The translations under genes and the position numbers were made by a program. This document shows positions 37,481 through 49,549 of a stretch of 64,000 nucleotides of DNA, one piece after another. Each line of letters starts with the position of its first letter. Position 1 is the first letter of the stretch. This stretch comes from Epiperipatus broadwayi (lineage: Eukaryota; Onychophora; Udeonychophora; Euonychophora; Peripatidae), in contig JAQFVV010006215.1 in NCBI GenBank assembly GCA_028023455.1, positions 12,877,473 through 12,941,472 on the forward strand, written 5' to 3'. The notes below the pieces were generated by a model. It was not told the origin of the DNA and made no database searches. It worked only from the letters and a program-made list of their open reading frames with translations.

Positions 37481-40480
37481 ATTTTAGAAAAAAAAGGAGG
37501 ACATAAACAAGTTAAGAGATAAAGATAAAAAAATCATAATAACATTCTCTAACATACTTACATACAAGAAAAAAAAAGATTGGTGTCAGAATTTCTGTAC
37601 ATGTAATTAAAAAACAAAAAATATTACACAAACACACATAAAATTCATTATCACAATTAATGCAGAGAGTTATTGAGATGCCTGAGCTGCACATGAAGAC
37701 CATGTTCTGCACTAACCTAAGCAACAGAATTATAAGATATAAAGAAAATGGAGAATAAAAAAAGGACAGAAGAGAAGATCAAAAGAAAAACAACTTAGAA
37801 AATATAATAATATGTAAAATATTTAATCTATCTATACATATGGATAGATAAATGGGTGGGTGGATTGTATTATATAATCCAAATATGCATACTGCTAAAC
37901 TGGAATAAATATATAAATCATCTTATTTTGTCAAAATTTATGAAATCACCCAAATTACTAATAATATTTACTTATAATATTTGATATCATGTTAAAATAA
38001 CCAGCTAATTGACTTTCTTAAGACAATTTATTTATGACAATAACATCATTTATGAAGTAACAAGGAGTTATTTTTGTCATAATATTAAAATATTTAAGTT
38101 TGATGAATCTATCACATGTTCATTTCATGCTTTTAAGACTAAGGCAGTCTTTGATTTGGCATTTATAAGTAAAAACTTTGTACATGATATTGAAGTATAC
38201 TGGTAGTTATGTCATGAATAATTACCTAGGGAGAATTGAATGGTTAGTATGTTGATGACAAATGCTATAAATAAATATTACTGACAATCTGATTGTCTGG
38301 TATATTAAACTTTGTTAAGTAAATCGATTTATATATAAGTTTGATTAAACAAAATTGAATATATGGCAATTGAATTATATTAATATTACAAAATATTTTA
38401 AAATATATATAAAGAAAAAAAAATGTGCAGGATAATTAAGGAAAAATATTTTTTAAAAAGTAACTGTTACATTTTCAATATTTTAGATTGTCTTTTAAAA
38501 AACAAAAGGGATATGTTATATATAAACAGAAATATCATTTTATGGTGTAAAATCTGCTTTTGTGATAAATAAATGATAGTGAGAATTATGAATGATCAAT
38601 CATTTTTTCTCAAAAATTTTCTCTGAAAAATGTTTTAATTGCCTTTTTTAATTTAGAATCAATCATTTTTACTTAGATCACAACATATATTATCATATTC
38701 AGTAAAATTTTTGAGCCAAAAATTTTCCCCTCTTTCAAATAAATCTATTTATGTGTGTGAATCAAAAGTGTTACAATGTTATGATTTCTATTGCCAAAAA
38801 TTTTAAGTAAAAAAACTCACTGCAACAAGATTTAGATATTGAAATGTAAAGTTCAAATTATTTTGAAAATGCCATACTTATTAATTTTAGTGAGAAGTTG
38901 AGTATTTTTTTAGCCAATCACAAAAAAATCTGGATACAAACTAGCTAATGTGGAAGAAATGATATATCACCAGTTTAAAAAACTTTAATATGAGTATTCA
39001 ATTCATGAATTAACTGATCTACTTTTTGCAATTTTAAATTAAAGTTGTTTAAATGGATAGTTAAATCCATGAAAAAAAAAATATTAATACAATTATTGTT
39101 CTTCAACTTGGGAATAAATTTATATTTCAACTTTAAAAAGTTTACTTTTGTAAGTCTTTAAAACATTTAAAGCATTTTCTCTTCATTAACAATATAATGT
39201 ATAACAGAATACTAAATCTCTGCATTCAGGTTCAAGTTCTAAAAATTCTTTCAACTGGCTAATGGTTGACTGATCATGATTTTATAAAATGTATACCTGA
39301 GATAACGACATGCAGAATATTTTATTATTTGCTATTTGAAATAACAATATTCATAACAATTTGCATATTTTATTGACTTAGTATGTAAATTTTCTTGAAT
39401 ATACATTATTTTTAGCTTTAAAGATCATGATAAAGTCCTTTCAAATCTGCATATGCATGAATATAAATATTTTTAAGAATGTTTCAGAATTATTGCAACA
39501 CATTATTTATAATTTGTGGAAACAGAAAGTTTTACAATTAAAATTATTTTCATTGGTATATAATTCAAGAAATCTTTCATTCATACCAAATTTTGGTTGA
39601 GAGAAGCAAATGGACTAAAATAAACAAAATATATAAAATTTTAATAATACTTATAATGCTGATATAAAATAATTATGTATAAAAAAAATCACGAAATGCT
39701 ACATGGAAAATCATAAAACTACTTCTGTCTAAATAGAACATTTATCAATAAAAGCAAAAGTATTACTTCTTATCATATACTAGAAAATTTCTATTTAATT
39801 TATCTAAAATTATGCAGAAAACACATCTAAATTTATCATATATTGTATGTGGGTGTTTATTATTTCTGTTTAAATTATATGAAGATATCAATAAGATGTT
39901 TATTTTAAACAAGTGCTAATACCTGATCACCACTAGGGATTGCTAGCATTGTCTGAACTTTTGTGACCTGCATAACATAATATTTTCTAATATAACTCAT
40001 ATTAAAAAAAATGGGTATTAAATTCAATAATGATTCTGCTAGTAGATCTGTATAATGTAAAAGTAAAATTTTTATATCACACACATATATAACCAAATAA
40101 TTTAATGATATTATAAATATTTAATTATTTGAAATGATGTTAATTCTTCATCCACCACCTAGAGATTTTCTGAATTTTTAAGTGCTACTTTATTAACGAA
40201 AAATTGACTAATCTCTACCCTTATCAAGTGCACAGAAAATCCTCTAAATGGTATGTGAAGAATATGTATTGCTTCAAAGAATTATATCATTACAGTCTGC
40301 TACAAGCAAAAAATATATACTCTGCCTTCAGTATCTGCAATCTTTCATTATGAATTTTATTCCTTATAAATAATGAGCAATTCTTAAATGAATCCTGTAC
40401 AATGAGATTCTTATATGACTATTCACTTAATCGTATATTGATCATGCTCTGAAAACACACACATACTATACATATATAAA
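37481..40480. other. AT-rich intron sequence
   Basis: No gene recognised. A 45-base segment at 39923-39967 (minus) has splice-like borders but was rejected as an exon because of frame. Confidence 0.5.
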
Positions 40481-40490
40481 TATTACTTAC

Positions 40491-40829
40491 CCCTGTTTTC
40501 AGTGAATGAACTATCGTGAATATCAACTTCTCCATTTAAATGAGTAAAATTAACTGCATTAAATACTGACCAACGAACTAAAATATTTTTTAAAATGGGA
40601 GGAACACCAGTTGATTCAATGACTGATGCTGAATTACCATCTAAATTTACACCACCATAATCTAAGCTGGTATATTCTAAAATTGATTCTGATTGATTCC
40701 AGCGATATTTATTATTAAAGGTGTATTGAGTTTTAAATCTTGCATTTAAAAATTGTATACCCCTCCAATGAATTCCACCTTCTGGCATTTGAATACCATC
40801 ACAGTGAATACCTATATCCATATGTTCAT
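40491..40829 (-). CDS. bark: bark beetle homologue, exon with the end of SRCR and the first beta-helix coils
   Basis: A 339-nt exon with acceptor ATATTTTAG and donor GTAAGT. The G carried from the previous exon plus AT makes an Asp codon; 112 full codons follow and one G is passed on. The start (DEHMDIGIHCDG) supplies the last SRCR cysteine. What follows is a long repeat-like stretch rich in Ile, Val, Asn and Gly (for example HWRGIQFLNARF and GEVDIHDSSFTENRG), as seen in right-handed parallel beta-helix (pectate-lyase-like) coils. Sequons NQS and NFT fit an extracellular, glycosylated segment. SRCR followed directly by a beta-helix is the arrangement known for bark beetle/Anakonda. The next intron, 19.4 kb, is the longest complete intron in the window. 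Confidence 0.88.
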
Positions 40830-41752
40830 CTAAAATATAAACATATACAAAATTTAAATATTTACATGAATACTTAATATATAAATTATAAATTAACATA
40901 AAGTAATTAATTAACATAATATATGGATATTTTTGTATTTTTTTTTTTTTGCAGAAAGGATTCCTCTTTGAGATCTTAAAGGAAGTGATCAAGGCAAATT
41001 CCTAATATCTACTACATACATTTTTGTTGTTGAAGCTGTTATTACTATGTAATTATTCATACAATATACAAACATGGATGGATTTTTCACTAAAGCCAGT
41101 GTGAATTTATTGACTTTTTACCTCAGAGTTTAAAACACTAGTCTTTTTTCTCAGTTGCCTGATAGCTCTTAAATGAAATATCGGTTGAGTTTTATTGAGG
41201 CAGAATGAATGTATGTGTGAATGACTCTTTTTTTTTTTTTGATAGATATTTACAGTCATGACCCTTATTCCCAGTAATGTTATCAAGTTTCCAGCTAAAG
41301 ATAGAGAGTGCGAAGAATCTCCTGATTGTGGACTCAGGCTGTCATTTGGTGATGACCTTTTATTTAGGTATGTATTTGAATCACTTTCAAATGAAAGAAG
41401 ATTATAGAAATTGGAAAAAGAATTATCTCATATTAAATAGGACATTAATGGACTTTGTGAAGTTAAAAGAAAAGATGAAGAGACAATTGATTTAAAAAGT
41501 GGGTATGTTACTGTATTATAAAGACACAAATATTGAAAGTACAAGGGGAATAGGATTCATTACAAATGAAAAATTAGAAGAACAACATTGTGGATATAGT
41601 TTGGTGTATCAGACAAACTTAATAGCAGATACCAAATGCAGATAATTCAGGTTTATGCCCCAACGAGTTCTCATAATGATGAAGTTAGAGAAGATTTGTA
41701 TATGGATGTACAAAAGGCTTTTGATCAGAGCAAATAACATTTTAAAATTGTT

Positions 41753-42808
41753 ATGGGAGACTTTAATGCTAGAATTGGTAAACAAATGAAAGATGAAAAT
41801 GCTGTAGGTAATTTGGTTATGGTAATAGAAATGAGAGACAACATAGATTTGTGGAGTTTGCAGAAAAAAAAAAATTATATTATGAATTCTTTTTTTGAGA
41901 AAAATGTTAAAAGGAAATGGACATGGAAGCATCTAAATGAAGGTACAGCAGAATTGGATTATATTTTGACTAACAGAAAATACATATTTCAAGATTGTAA
42001 TGTTCTTAATAAATTTAACACAGGAAGTGATCATCGATTAGTAAGATGTAAGATACATGTTAATGCAAAACTAGAGAGACAAAAATTATTAAGAAAAACA
42101 ATATTTATAGTTGATATTCCTAATCTTCAGAAACGTTCTAATGAATTTAAATTAGAACTTACAAATCAGTTTCAAGTATTAGTATATTTTGAACATGATT
42201 CAGATTTAAATGACATTAATAGGAAAATAACTGATACACTTTTAAAAACTGCAACAAAGATAGCTGGTAAAAAGCAGCAATTGTCCAATAAAATTTCTAT
42301 TGAGACTACAGAATTTATAAAGAAAAGAAGGAATATGAGGATATACAATAATGATGCATTAAAAAAGATTGAATATCTCGAATTTTGTAAAATGGTGCGG
42401 AAAAGAGTTGAAAATGATATAAGAAAGTATAAGTGTGAACTAGCAAGGACAGCTATAGAAAAGAATAAAAGTCTAAAGAGTGTAAAACAACATTTTGGTA
42501 TCGGTAGGAGATTTATATCTGCAATAAGAAAAAAAGATGGTATTATTATTAAAAAGAGAGATCACATCATGAAATGTGTAGAAGACTTCTATCAAGAATT
42601 ATATAGTAATAAAGAACAAGTACCTCCTATATCTATTATATCTTCCAAATTGCCCAGAATTTTGAATGAGGAAGTGAGACATGCAATTAAATTTATGAAA
42701 AAAGGGAAGGATCCAGGTAATGATGGAATTATAATTGATATATTAAAAGAAGCAGGTGAAGAAATAGAACTTTTTTTTAGCAAAGTTATATACCAAATGT
42801 CTAAATGA
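41753..42808 (+). pseudogene. RTE LINE ORF, endonuclease end to RT fingers
   Basis: 351 codons. It begins at the MGDFNARIG metal-binding block of an AP-endonuclease domain (residues 1-9) and continues through ELDYILTNRKY (residues 63-73) and GSDHRLVR (residues 91-98), the catalytic His-containing block. A long basic linker follows, then VEDFYQELYSNKEQ and GKDPGNDGIIIDILK, the region before RT. It ends at a stop caused by a frame change in a run of eight T's near 42770. The N-terminal half of the endonuclease lies upstream in other frames. Not functional alone. Confidence 0.85.
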
Positions 42809-42946
42809 TAAAGATGTACCAGATGATTGGAAGAATGCAGTATTAATATTAATATTTAAAAAAGGTGATAAAAAAAATATTAGAAATTACAGACCTATCA
42901 GTCTTTTATCAGTTTTATACAAAATTTTTACTAAGATAATTACAAC

Positions 42947-44026
42947 TTGTCTACAGAAAACACTGGATTTCTACCAACCAAGAGAATAAGCTGGATTAAA
43001 AGTGGTTTTAGTACAATAGATCATATCCAGGTATTGAGAGAAGTTATAAGAACAAATGAATATGAGTTGCCATTATGCATAGGATTTGTAGATTATGAAA
43101 AGGCATTTGATTCTATAAACATTTCTTCAGTGATTAAAGCATTGGATCATCAAGGTGTAGATCCAGGATATTGTCATATTTTAAAGAATATTTATAAAAA
43201 TGCAACAGCAACAATTAGATTACATAATGATAGTAGGAAAATCAACATTGAAAAGGGTGTAAAACAGGGTGACTCCATATCTCCAAAACTTTTTACAGCA
43301 GTGCTGCAAAAAGTATTTTCTGGATTAAAATGGGAAGCTAAAGGAGTGAAAGTAAATGGAGATTATTTAAGTCATTTAGATTTTGCAGATGATGTAATTG
43401 TTTTTGCAAATAATGCCTTAGGGCTACAGGAAATGTTGCAGGAGCTATCAGATGAAAGTAGAAAAGTAGGACTAAAGATAAATGTTAAAAAGACTAAAGT
43501 AATGTTTAATAGATTTTCTCAAAATATGAAAAAAAAGATTGATTATGATGAGTTAGAAGAAGTTAACAGTTACAAATACCTTGGTCAGATTATTAATACA
43601 GATGGAAACATAATGGATAAAATTAATCATAGAATTAAACTTGGTTGGAGTGCTTTTGGTAGAAATAACTTGATACTAAAAGGAAATATGCCTATGTGTT
43701 TGAAAAGGAAGGTCTTTAATAAATGTGTTTTGCCAGTTCTTACTTATGGATCTGATACTTGGACACTTAATAGAAGAGCAATACAGAGACTTCAGACCAC
43801 TCAAAGAAGTATGGAGAGATGCATGTTGGGAGTAACAAGAAGAGATAGAAAATGCAATGTATGGGTAAGAGAACAAACAGGTGTTACTGACCTCATTGAA
43901 AAAATTAAAAGACTGAACTTGAGTTGGGCTGGACATATTGCTAGAAGAGATAATAATAGATGGACAATTGAAATTTTAAACTGGATTCCAAAAGATTGTA
44001 AAAGACCAGAAAGAGACCACATGTGA
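42947..44026 (+). pseudogene. RTE LINE ORF, RT palm and C-terminal region
   Basis: 359 codons in the same frame as the preceding piece. RT blocks follow in order: SGFSTIDHIQVLREVI (about residue 19), FVDYEKAFDSI (about 48), GVKQGDSISPKLF (about 104), HLDFADDVIVFA with the catalytic DD (about 145), KVGLKINVKKTKVM (about 175), YKYLGQIINTDGNI (about 210), CVLPVLTYGSDTWTL (about 260) and WAGHIARRDNNRW (about 330). This is the RTE/BovB-type arrangement found in many arthropod genomes. Catalytic residues are intact, but the frame lacks the RT fingers and ends before the last conserved segment because of a frame change near 44020. Confidence 0.88.
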
Positions 44027-45856
44027 GATGGATGGATGAAATAAGAAAGTGTGCAGGGGTGATGTGGAGAAGAGAAGCTAAAGATAGAAAAAAATGGATT
44101 GAATTTGGAGAGACTTTCATCCTACAGGGGATTGATAATGGTTGATGATGATGATGATCAGACAAAGTGGCAAGATTAGTTATTCAGCTTAACAGTAGAT
44201 ACCAAATGTAGATAATTCAGGTTCATGTCCAACAAGTTTTCATTGTTACGAAGAAGTAAAGGATTTTTATATGGATGTACATGACATTTGATCAGACCAA
44301 ACAACATTTTAAAAGTGTCATGGGAGTCTTAAATGCTAGAATTAGTAAGCAATTAAAAAATAAAAGGGCTACAGATAAATTTTGGTTATGATGATAGAAA
44401 TGAGACAGAAGACATAAACTTGTGAAGTTTGCAGAAAAAGAAAAACTATATTATGAATTATTTTTTTGAGAAAAATGCTGACTGGAAAAGTACACAGAAG
44501 CATCCAAATTAAGGTGCAGCAGAATTGGATTATGTATTTCAAGATTGTAATGTGCTCAGTAAATTCACTAAAGGAAGAGATCATCGATCAGTGAAATGTA
44601 AGATACATGTTAATGCAAAACTAAAGAATCAAAAATTATTTTTAAAAAAATAGTATTCACAGTTAATGTTCCCAATCTTCAGAATCATTCTAATGAATTC
44701 AAATTAGAATTTCATTTTCAAATATTAACAGATTTTGAATATGATTTAGATTTGAACCAAATCAATAGGAAAATAACTGATACACTGCAACAAAAATAAC
44801 TGGTACAAAAAAGCAGCAATTGATTAGTAAACTTTCTACTGAGATAAGATAATTTATAAAGAAAAGAAAGAATATGAAAATATATAAAAATGAGGCATTA
44901 AGAAGGATTGAATATCTAAAATTTTGTAAATGATGTAAAAAAGAGTGATGATGATATAAGAAAGTATAATTGTTAATTAGCAAGGAAAGTTACAGAAGGG
45001 AATAGAAGTCCTAAGAATGTAAAACAATATCTTGGTATTGGTAAGAAACTTATTTCTGCAATAAGAAAAAAGATGAGACTATTACTAAAAACAAAGGTGA
45101 CATTATGAAATATGTAGAAGAGTTCAATCAAGAATTATATAGCAATAAAGAACAAGGAAAAGTATCTCTTACAACTACTATATCTTTCGAATTGCCCAGA
45201 ATTTTAAATGAAAAAGTGAGACGTGCAATTAAATCTATGAAGATTGGAAAAGCTCCAGGTAATGATGGAATTATAATTGATATCTTAAAAGAAACAGATG
45301 AAGAAATAGAAATTTTTTTGGTAAAGTTATATACCAAATGTCTAAAGGATAAAGATGTGCCAGATGATTGGAAGAATGCAGTATTAATGTTTAATATTTT
45401 TAAAATGTTATAAAGAAGATATTAGAAATTACAGACCTATCAGTCTTTTATCAGTTCTATACAAATTTTACCACGAAAATTATAACTCATCTACATTGAA
45501 CTTTGGATTTTAAACCAACCAAAAAAAATTGAATTTAAAAGTGCTTTAGTACGGTAAATCATACCCAAGTATTGAAAGAAGTTATAGAAAAGACTAATGA
45601 ATACAAGTTGACATTATGCTTTAAATTTGTAGTTTATGAAAAGGCATTTGATTATATAAGCATTTCTTCAGTGATTAAAGCATTGGGTCAAGATATAGAT
45701 CCAGGATATTGTCATACTCTGAAGAATATTAACAAAAATGCAGCAACAACAATAAGATTATGTAATAATATCAAGAAGATTTAACTCTAGGAAGAGTATA
45801 TGATAGTGACTCCATATCTCCCAAACTTTTTACAACAGTGCTGTAAGAAGTATTTT

Positions 45857-46090
45857 CTACTTCTTCTTCTCCTATGTATTGATTTCTATTATAACATATC
45901 ATACCATTGACACCTTCTTTGACACTTTATCAATACTTTTATTTTTATTATTTGTATTACACTAACAGTTGGGTTTTGGTAATAGAATCAACAAGAACTC
46001 TGATGATGACTGCAGGACAGGCGAAACTGTTAGTGTAATACAAATAATAAAAATAAAAGTATTGATAAAGTGTCAAAGAAGGTGTCAATG
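45857..46090 (+). mobile_element. Nested foldback element with hammerhead-like core
   Basis: Inserted in the LINE copy and flanked by a 14-bp direct repeat GTAAGAAGTATTTT (45843-45856 and 46091-46104). After 47 unique bases, a perfect 66-bp inverted repeat (45904-45969 and 46026-46091, the last base shared with the target duplication) encloses a 56-base loop. The loop holds CTGATGA (46000-46006), a hairpin GACTG-CAGGA-CAGGC and GAAAC (46023-46027). Long target duplications suggest insertion through reverse transcription. Confidence 0.75.
45968..46027 (+). ncRNA. Hammerhead ribozyme-like motif (candidate, possibly degenerate)
   Basis: Arranged as a type III hammerhead. Stem III is formed by the end of the 66-bp arms, ending in AGT paired with ACT. 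A GTT triplet (45968-45970) sits at the cleavage position (an allowed NUH). A possible stem I pairs GGGTTTTG with CAAGAACT (two G-T pairs and one mismatch). Then come CTGATGA, stem II and GAAA. Two flaws are visible: one extra T between CTGATGA and stem II, and one A/G mismatch in stem II. It may therefore be inactive. Confidence 0.4.
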
Positions 46091-46884
46091 GTAAGAAGTA
46101 TTTTGTGGTTTAAAATGGGAAGCTAAAGGAATAAAAGTAAATGGGAAACTATTTAAATCATTTAGATTTTGCAGATGCAAATAATGCTTCAGATCCTTCA
46201 GAAAATGTTGCAAGAGTTATCACATGAAAGTAAGAAAGTAGAATTAATGGTATACAATAAAAAGATTAAAGTAATGTTCAATGGAATTTTTCAAAAGATG
46301 AACATAAAGATTGGTAATGTTGAATTAAAATAAGTTAACAACTACAAATACCTTGGTCAGATTATTACTACAGATGAAAACATAATGGATGAAATTAATT
46401 ATAGAATTAATTAAACTTGTTTGGAATAATTTTGGTAGAAATAACTAAATATTAAAAGAAAATATGTCTATGTTTTTGAAAAGGAAGATTTTTAATAAAT
46501 ATGTTTTACCACTTCTTACTTATAGATCTGAAAACTTGAACATTTTTAAACCAATAAAAGGTATATGAAGAGATGCATGTTAGTAGTAATAAAAAGAGAT
46601 GAAAACAAAATACATAGGTAAAAAAATAAATAGACATTACTGACATCATTGAAAGAATTTAAAAACTGGAATTGGGCTGGACATATTGCTAAAAGAAATG
46701 ATAAAAGATGGACAGTTGAATTTTTAAACTGGATTCCAAGACATTTGTAAAAAACATAGAAAGAAACAACATGTAAGATGGATAGATGAAAAGTGCTAGA
46801 GTGATGTACAGAGAAGAGATTAGAGAAGATGAACTGAACTGGGATAGATCTTCATCCTGCAATGGATCAATAGTGATTGAAAGT

Positions 46885-48333
46885 AATATACAATATAAAC
46901 AATATAATTGTGAATTAGCAAGGAAAGCTAGAGAAGAGAATAAAAATCTCAAAAATATAAAAGAACATATTATTAGTAATAGAAAACTTATTTCTGCAAT
47001 AAGAAAAAAAATGGAATTATTATTAAAGAAAAATGACATCATGAAATATGGAGAAGAGTTCTACCAAGAATTATGTAGCAATAAAGAACAGGAAAAAGTA
47101 TCTCCTATAACAACTGCATCCTCTGAATTACCAGGATTTCAAATGATAAGGTGAGACGTGTAATTAAATCTATGAAGAAGGCAAAAGCTCCAGATAATGA
47201 TGGGATTATAAAAAATATATTAACAGAAGCAGGTGAAGAAATATACATTTTTTTGGCAAAGTTATATACTAAATATCTAAATAATAAAATGTATCAGATG
47301 ATTGGAAGAATGCAATATTAATATTTAAAAAAATAATAAAAAAGATATTAAAAATGATATACCTATCAATCTTTTATCAGTTCTACACAAAATCTTTATC
47401 AAGATAATTACAACTTGTCTACAATGAACTTTAGATTTTAATCAATCAAAAGAACAAGTTAGATTTAAAAGTGATTTTAGTACAGTGAATAATATTCCAA
47501 GTATTGATAGAAAAGATCAATGAATATGCTTTGGATTTGTAGATTATGAAAAGGCATTTGTTTCTATAAACATTCCTTCAGTGATTAAGACATTGAATCA
47601 TCAAGATATAGAAGTAGAATATTGTTATATTCAGAAAAATATTTATAAAAATGCAACAGCAATGATTAGATTATATAATACTGCTAGAAAGTTTAATAAT
47701 GAGAAGACTATAAATCAGGATAATTCCATACCTCCAAAACGTTTTACTATAGTTTTGAAAGAAGCATTTTATGGATTAAAATGGAAAGCTAAGGATGTAA
47801 AAATAAATGGAGATTATTAAAATCATCTAGATTTTTCAAATGATGTAATTGTTTTTGAAAACAATGATTTAGAGCTTCAGGAAATAGTGCAAGATTTATC
47901 AGATAAAAGTAAAAAAGTAGGATTAAAGATAAATGTTAAAAGACTAAAGTAATATTCAGTGGATTTCTCAGGAAAAAAAAATAAAGATTGATAATGATAA
48001 GTTAGAAGTTAATAACTATAAATACTTTGGTCAAATTATCACATAGATGGAACAATAATGGATGAAATTAATCACAGAACTAAACTTGATTGAAGAATTA
48101 AGAGATTAAAATGGAGATGGGTTGGACATATTGCTAGAAGAGATAATAAAAGATGGACAGTTGAAATCTTAAACTGGATTCTAAAAGATCCAGAAAGAGA
48201 CTACATGTGAGATGGATGAATGAAATAGGTATGTGTTCTGGATTAGTATGGAGAAGTGAGTTAGAGATCAGAGAAATTGATTGGAGAGATTATCAACCTG
48301 CAGTGGATAGATAATGGTTGAAAATGATGAGGG
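46885..48333 (+). mobile_element. RTE-like LINE, third head-to-tail copy (degraded, 5'-truncated)
   Basis: Begins in the linker between endonuclease and RT (ATTGTGAATTAGCAAGGAAA) directly after the 3' end of the second copy. Pieces include EEFYQELCSNKEQ (about 47055), KAPDNDGII (about 47185), CFGFVDYEKAF (about 47530), NATAMIRLYNTARK (about 47655) and GHIARRDNKRW (about 48125). It ends near 48330 with the family 3' block. Stops and deletions are frequent, and about 300 bp of the C-terminal region is deleted near 48090. Confidence 0.75.
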
Positions 48334-49380
48334 ATATTTTATTGAATACAATAATTGAATCTAAACAGTTTACTTAAAATTCATATTTGTATTTTATCAA
48401 AATAGTGGGTTAGAAAATGATCATTAATATATCCATAAGCAATTAATAATCATAAAGAAAAAAAATAAGTACAAAAAAAATATCAGTTAAGGTAGAAATC
48501 AAACACAAAATTGAAAATTTTTAAAGGTAAAGTCCGGTTAATAAAAATAAACTAAATCAAAATTTAATGATATAATTACAAAAAAAGATTCGAAAGATGG
48601 TCTTACATTTTATGTACTGCTAAAATTTTTATGAATTAGTGTAATTCTTTATCTTCATTGATTACAATTATTTATTTAGCATATGAATTTTCTTTCTTTT
48701 TCTTTTTTTAGATAGCTTAATTATTAATAATCATTATAAAGGGATCTGCAGAGATCTCAACTATTTGATAGATTCACTAGCTGTTTTATAAAAACTTTCA
48801 ATTCCTCCACTACCATTACAGATTCAGTAGTTATTACTATATAATCTGGGTTTGGTCATATTTATATATAACAAAGGCAACTTTGGATATTCTTGAATCT
48901 ATTTGTGAGACTCCAATAAGTCTCGGAAGATTCAAATCTATTAGCTTTACTATTGGTTCTGGAAAAAAAAACTGTTTAGAAACTCATAAAAACAAAATTT
49001 TAATGCTATAATTGACCACATGAAAAGCTTTTTAACTGATCATCTAGAAAAAGAATCTCAATATTTGAGACAAGCTTTAGGTGATAAAATTATATGTCTG
49101 ATATATATCTGTGAAGTAATTTTTTTTCTGATAACTAGTGAAGATGTGTAAAAACTGAAAGCCACTACAAGGAAATAAACTTGAATATGTCAGTGATATT
49201 TCATATAGTAATATTTAATTGAGTATCTGGAAATTAATTGCAAAACTTTTTTTCCAAACAGGGTTACAATATTCACTAGTAAAGAAGTTGTTTGTAAAGT
49301 ATTTGCATCACAATCCCAAATATTATCAGACTGCCTTTCAAGATTATCCCTAGATAGTATTTTAGATCTAAAATTTGATT
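48334..49380. other. AT-rich intron sequence
   Basis: No gene recognised. 48720-49150 is somewhat less AT-rich and may be an unrecognised transposon fragment. Confidence 0.4.
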
Positions 49381-49497
<117 letters not shown>

Positions 49498-49549
49498 AGT
49501 TTTAATGCTATTATCCAAAATTAGTCCTAAGTTATATGGATAGAATTGT

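Larger units (their letters stand above)
41380..44160 (+). mobile_element. RTE-like LINE, near full-length copy (endonuclease, RT, 3' tail)
   Basis: The most complete copy. Fragments of an AP-type endonuclease start near 41380 (the LCEVKRKDEE-like block at about 41455, VYAPTSSHNDE at about 41650, MGDFNARIG at 41753, GSDHRLVR at about 42025). RT, the YGSDTWTL block and the RDNNRW region follow. The element ends at about 44158 in a GAT repeat, as is usual for RTE elements, which end in short tandem repeats. Breaks include several frameshifts in the endonuclease and two opposite one-base indels around 42775 and 42995. The 5' boundary is estimated and could reach a poly-T tract at 41230. It lies in the bark intron, antisense to the gene. 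Confidence 0.85.
44161..46877 (+). mobile_element. RTE-like LINE, second head-to-tail copy (degraded)
   Basis: Starts inside the endonuclease region (a block equivalent to 41608 onward of the first copy) directly after the GAT tail of the first copy. Recognisable pieces are VEEFNQELYSNKEQ and GKAPGNDGIIIDILK (45105-45310), VPDDWKNAVLMFNI (about 45357), FVVYEKAFDYI (about 45625), a broken RT palm, and a 3' end near 46877. A 234-bp foldback insert interrupts it at 45857-46090. Many stops make it older than the first copy. Confidence 0.8.

Noticed and set aside
39923-39967. 45-base minus-strand segment with AG and GT borders, as a bark micro-exon
   Set aside because: The upstream exon passes one base, and in that phase the segment reads into a TAG stop after 11 codons. 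The neighbouring exons also join perfectly without it.
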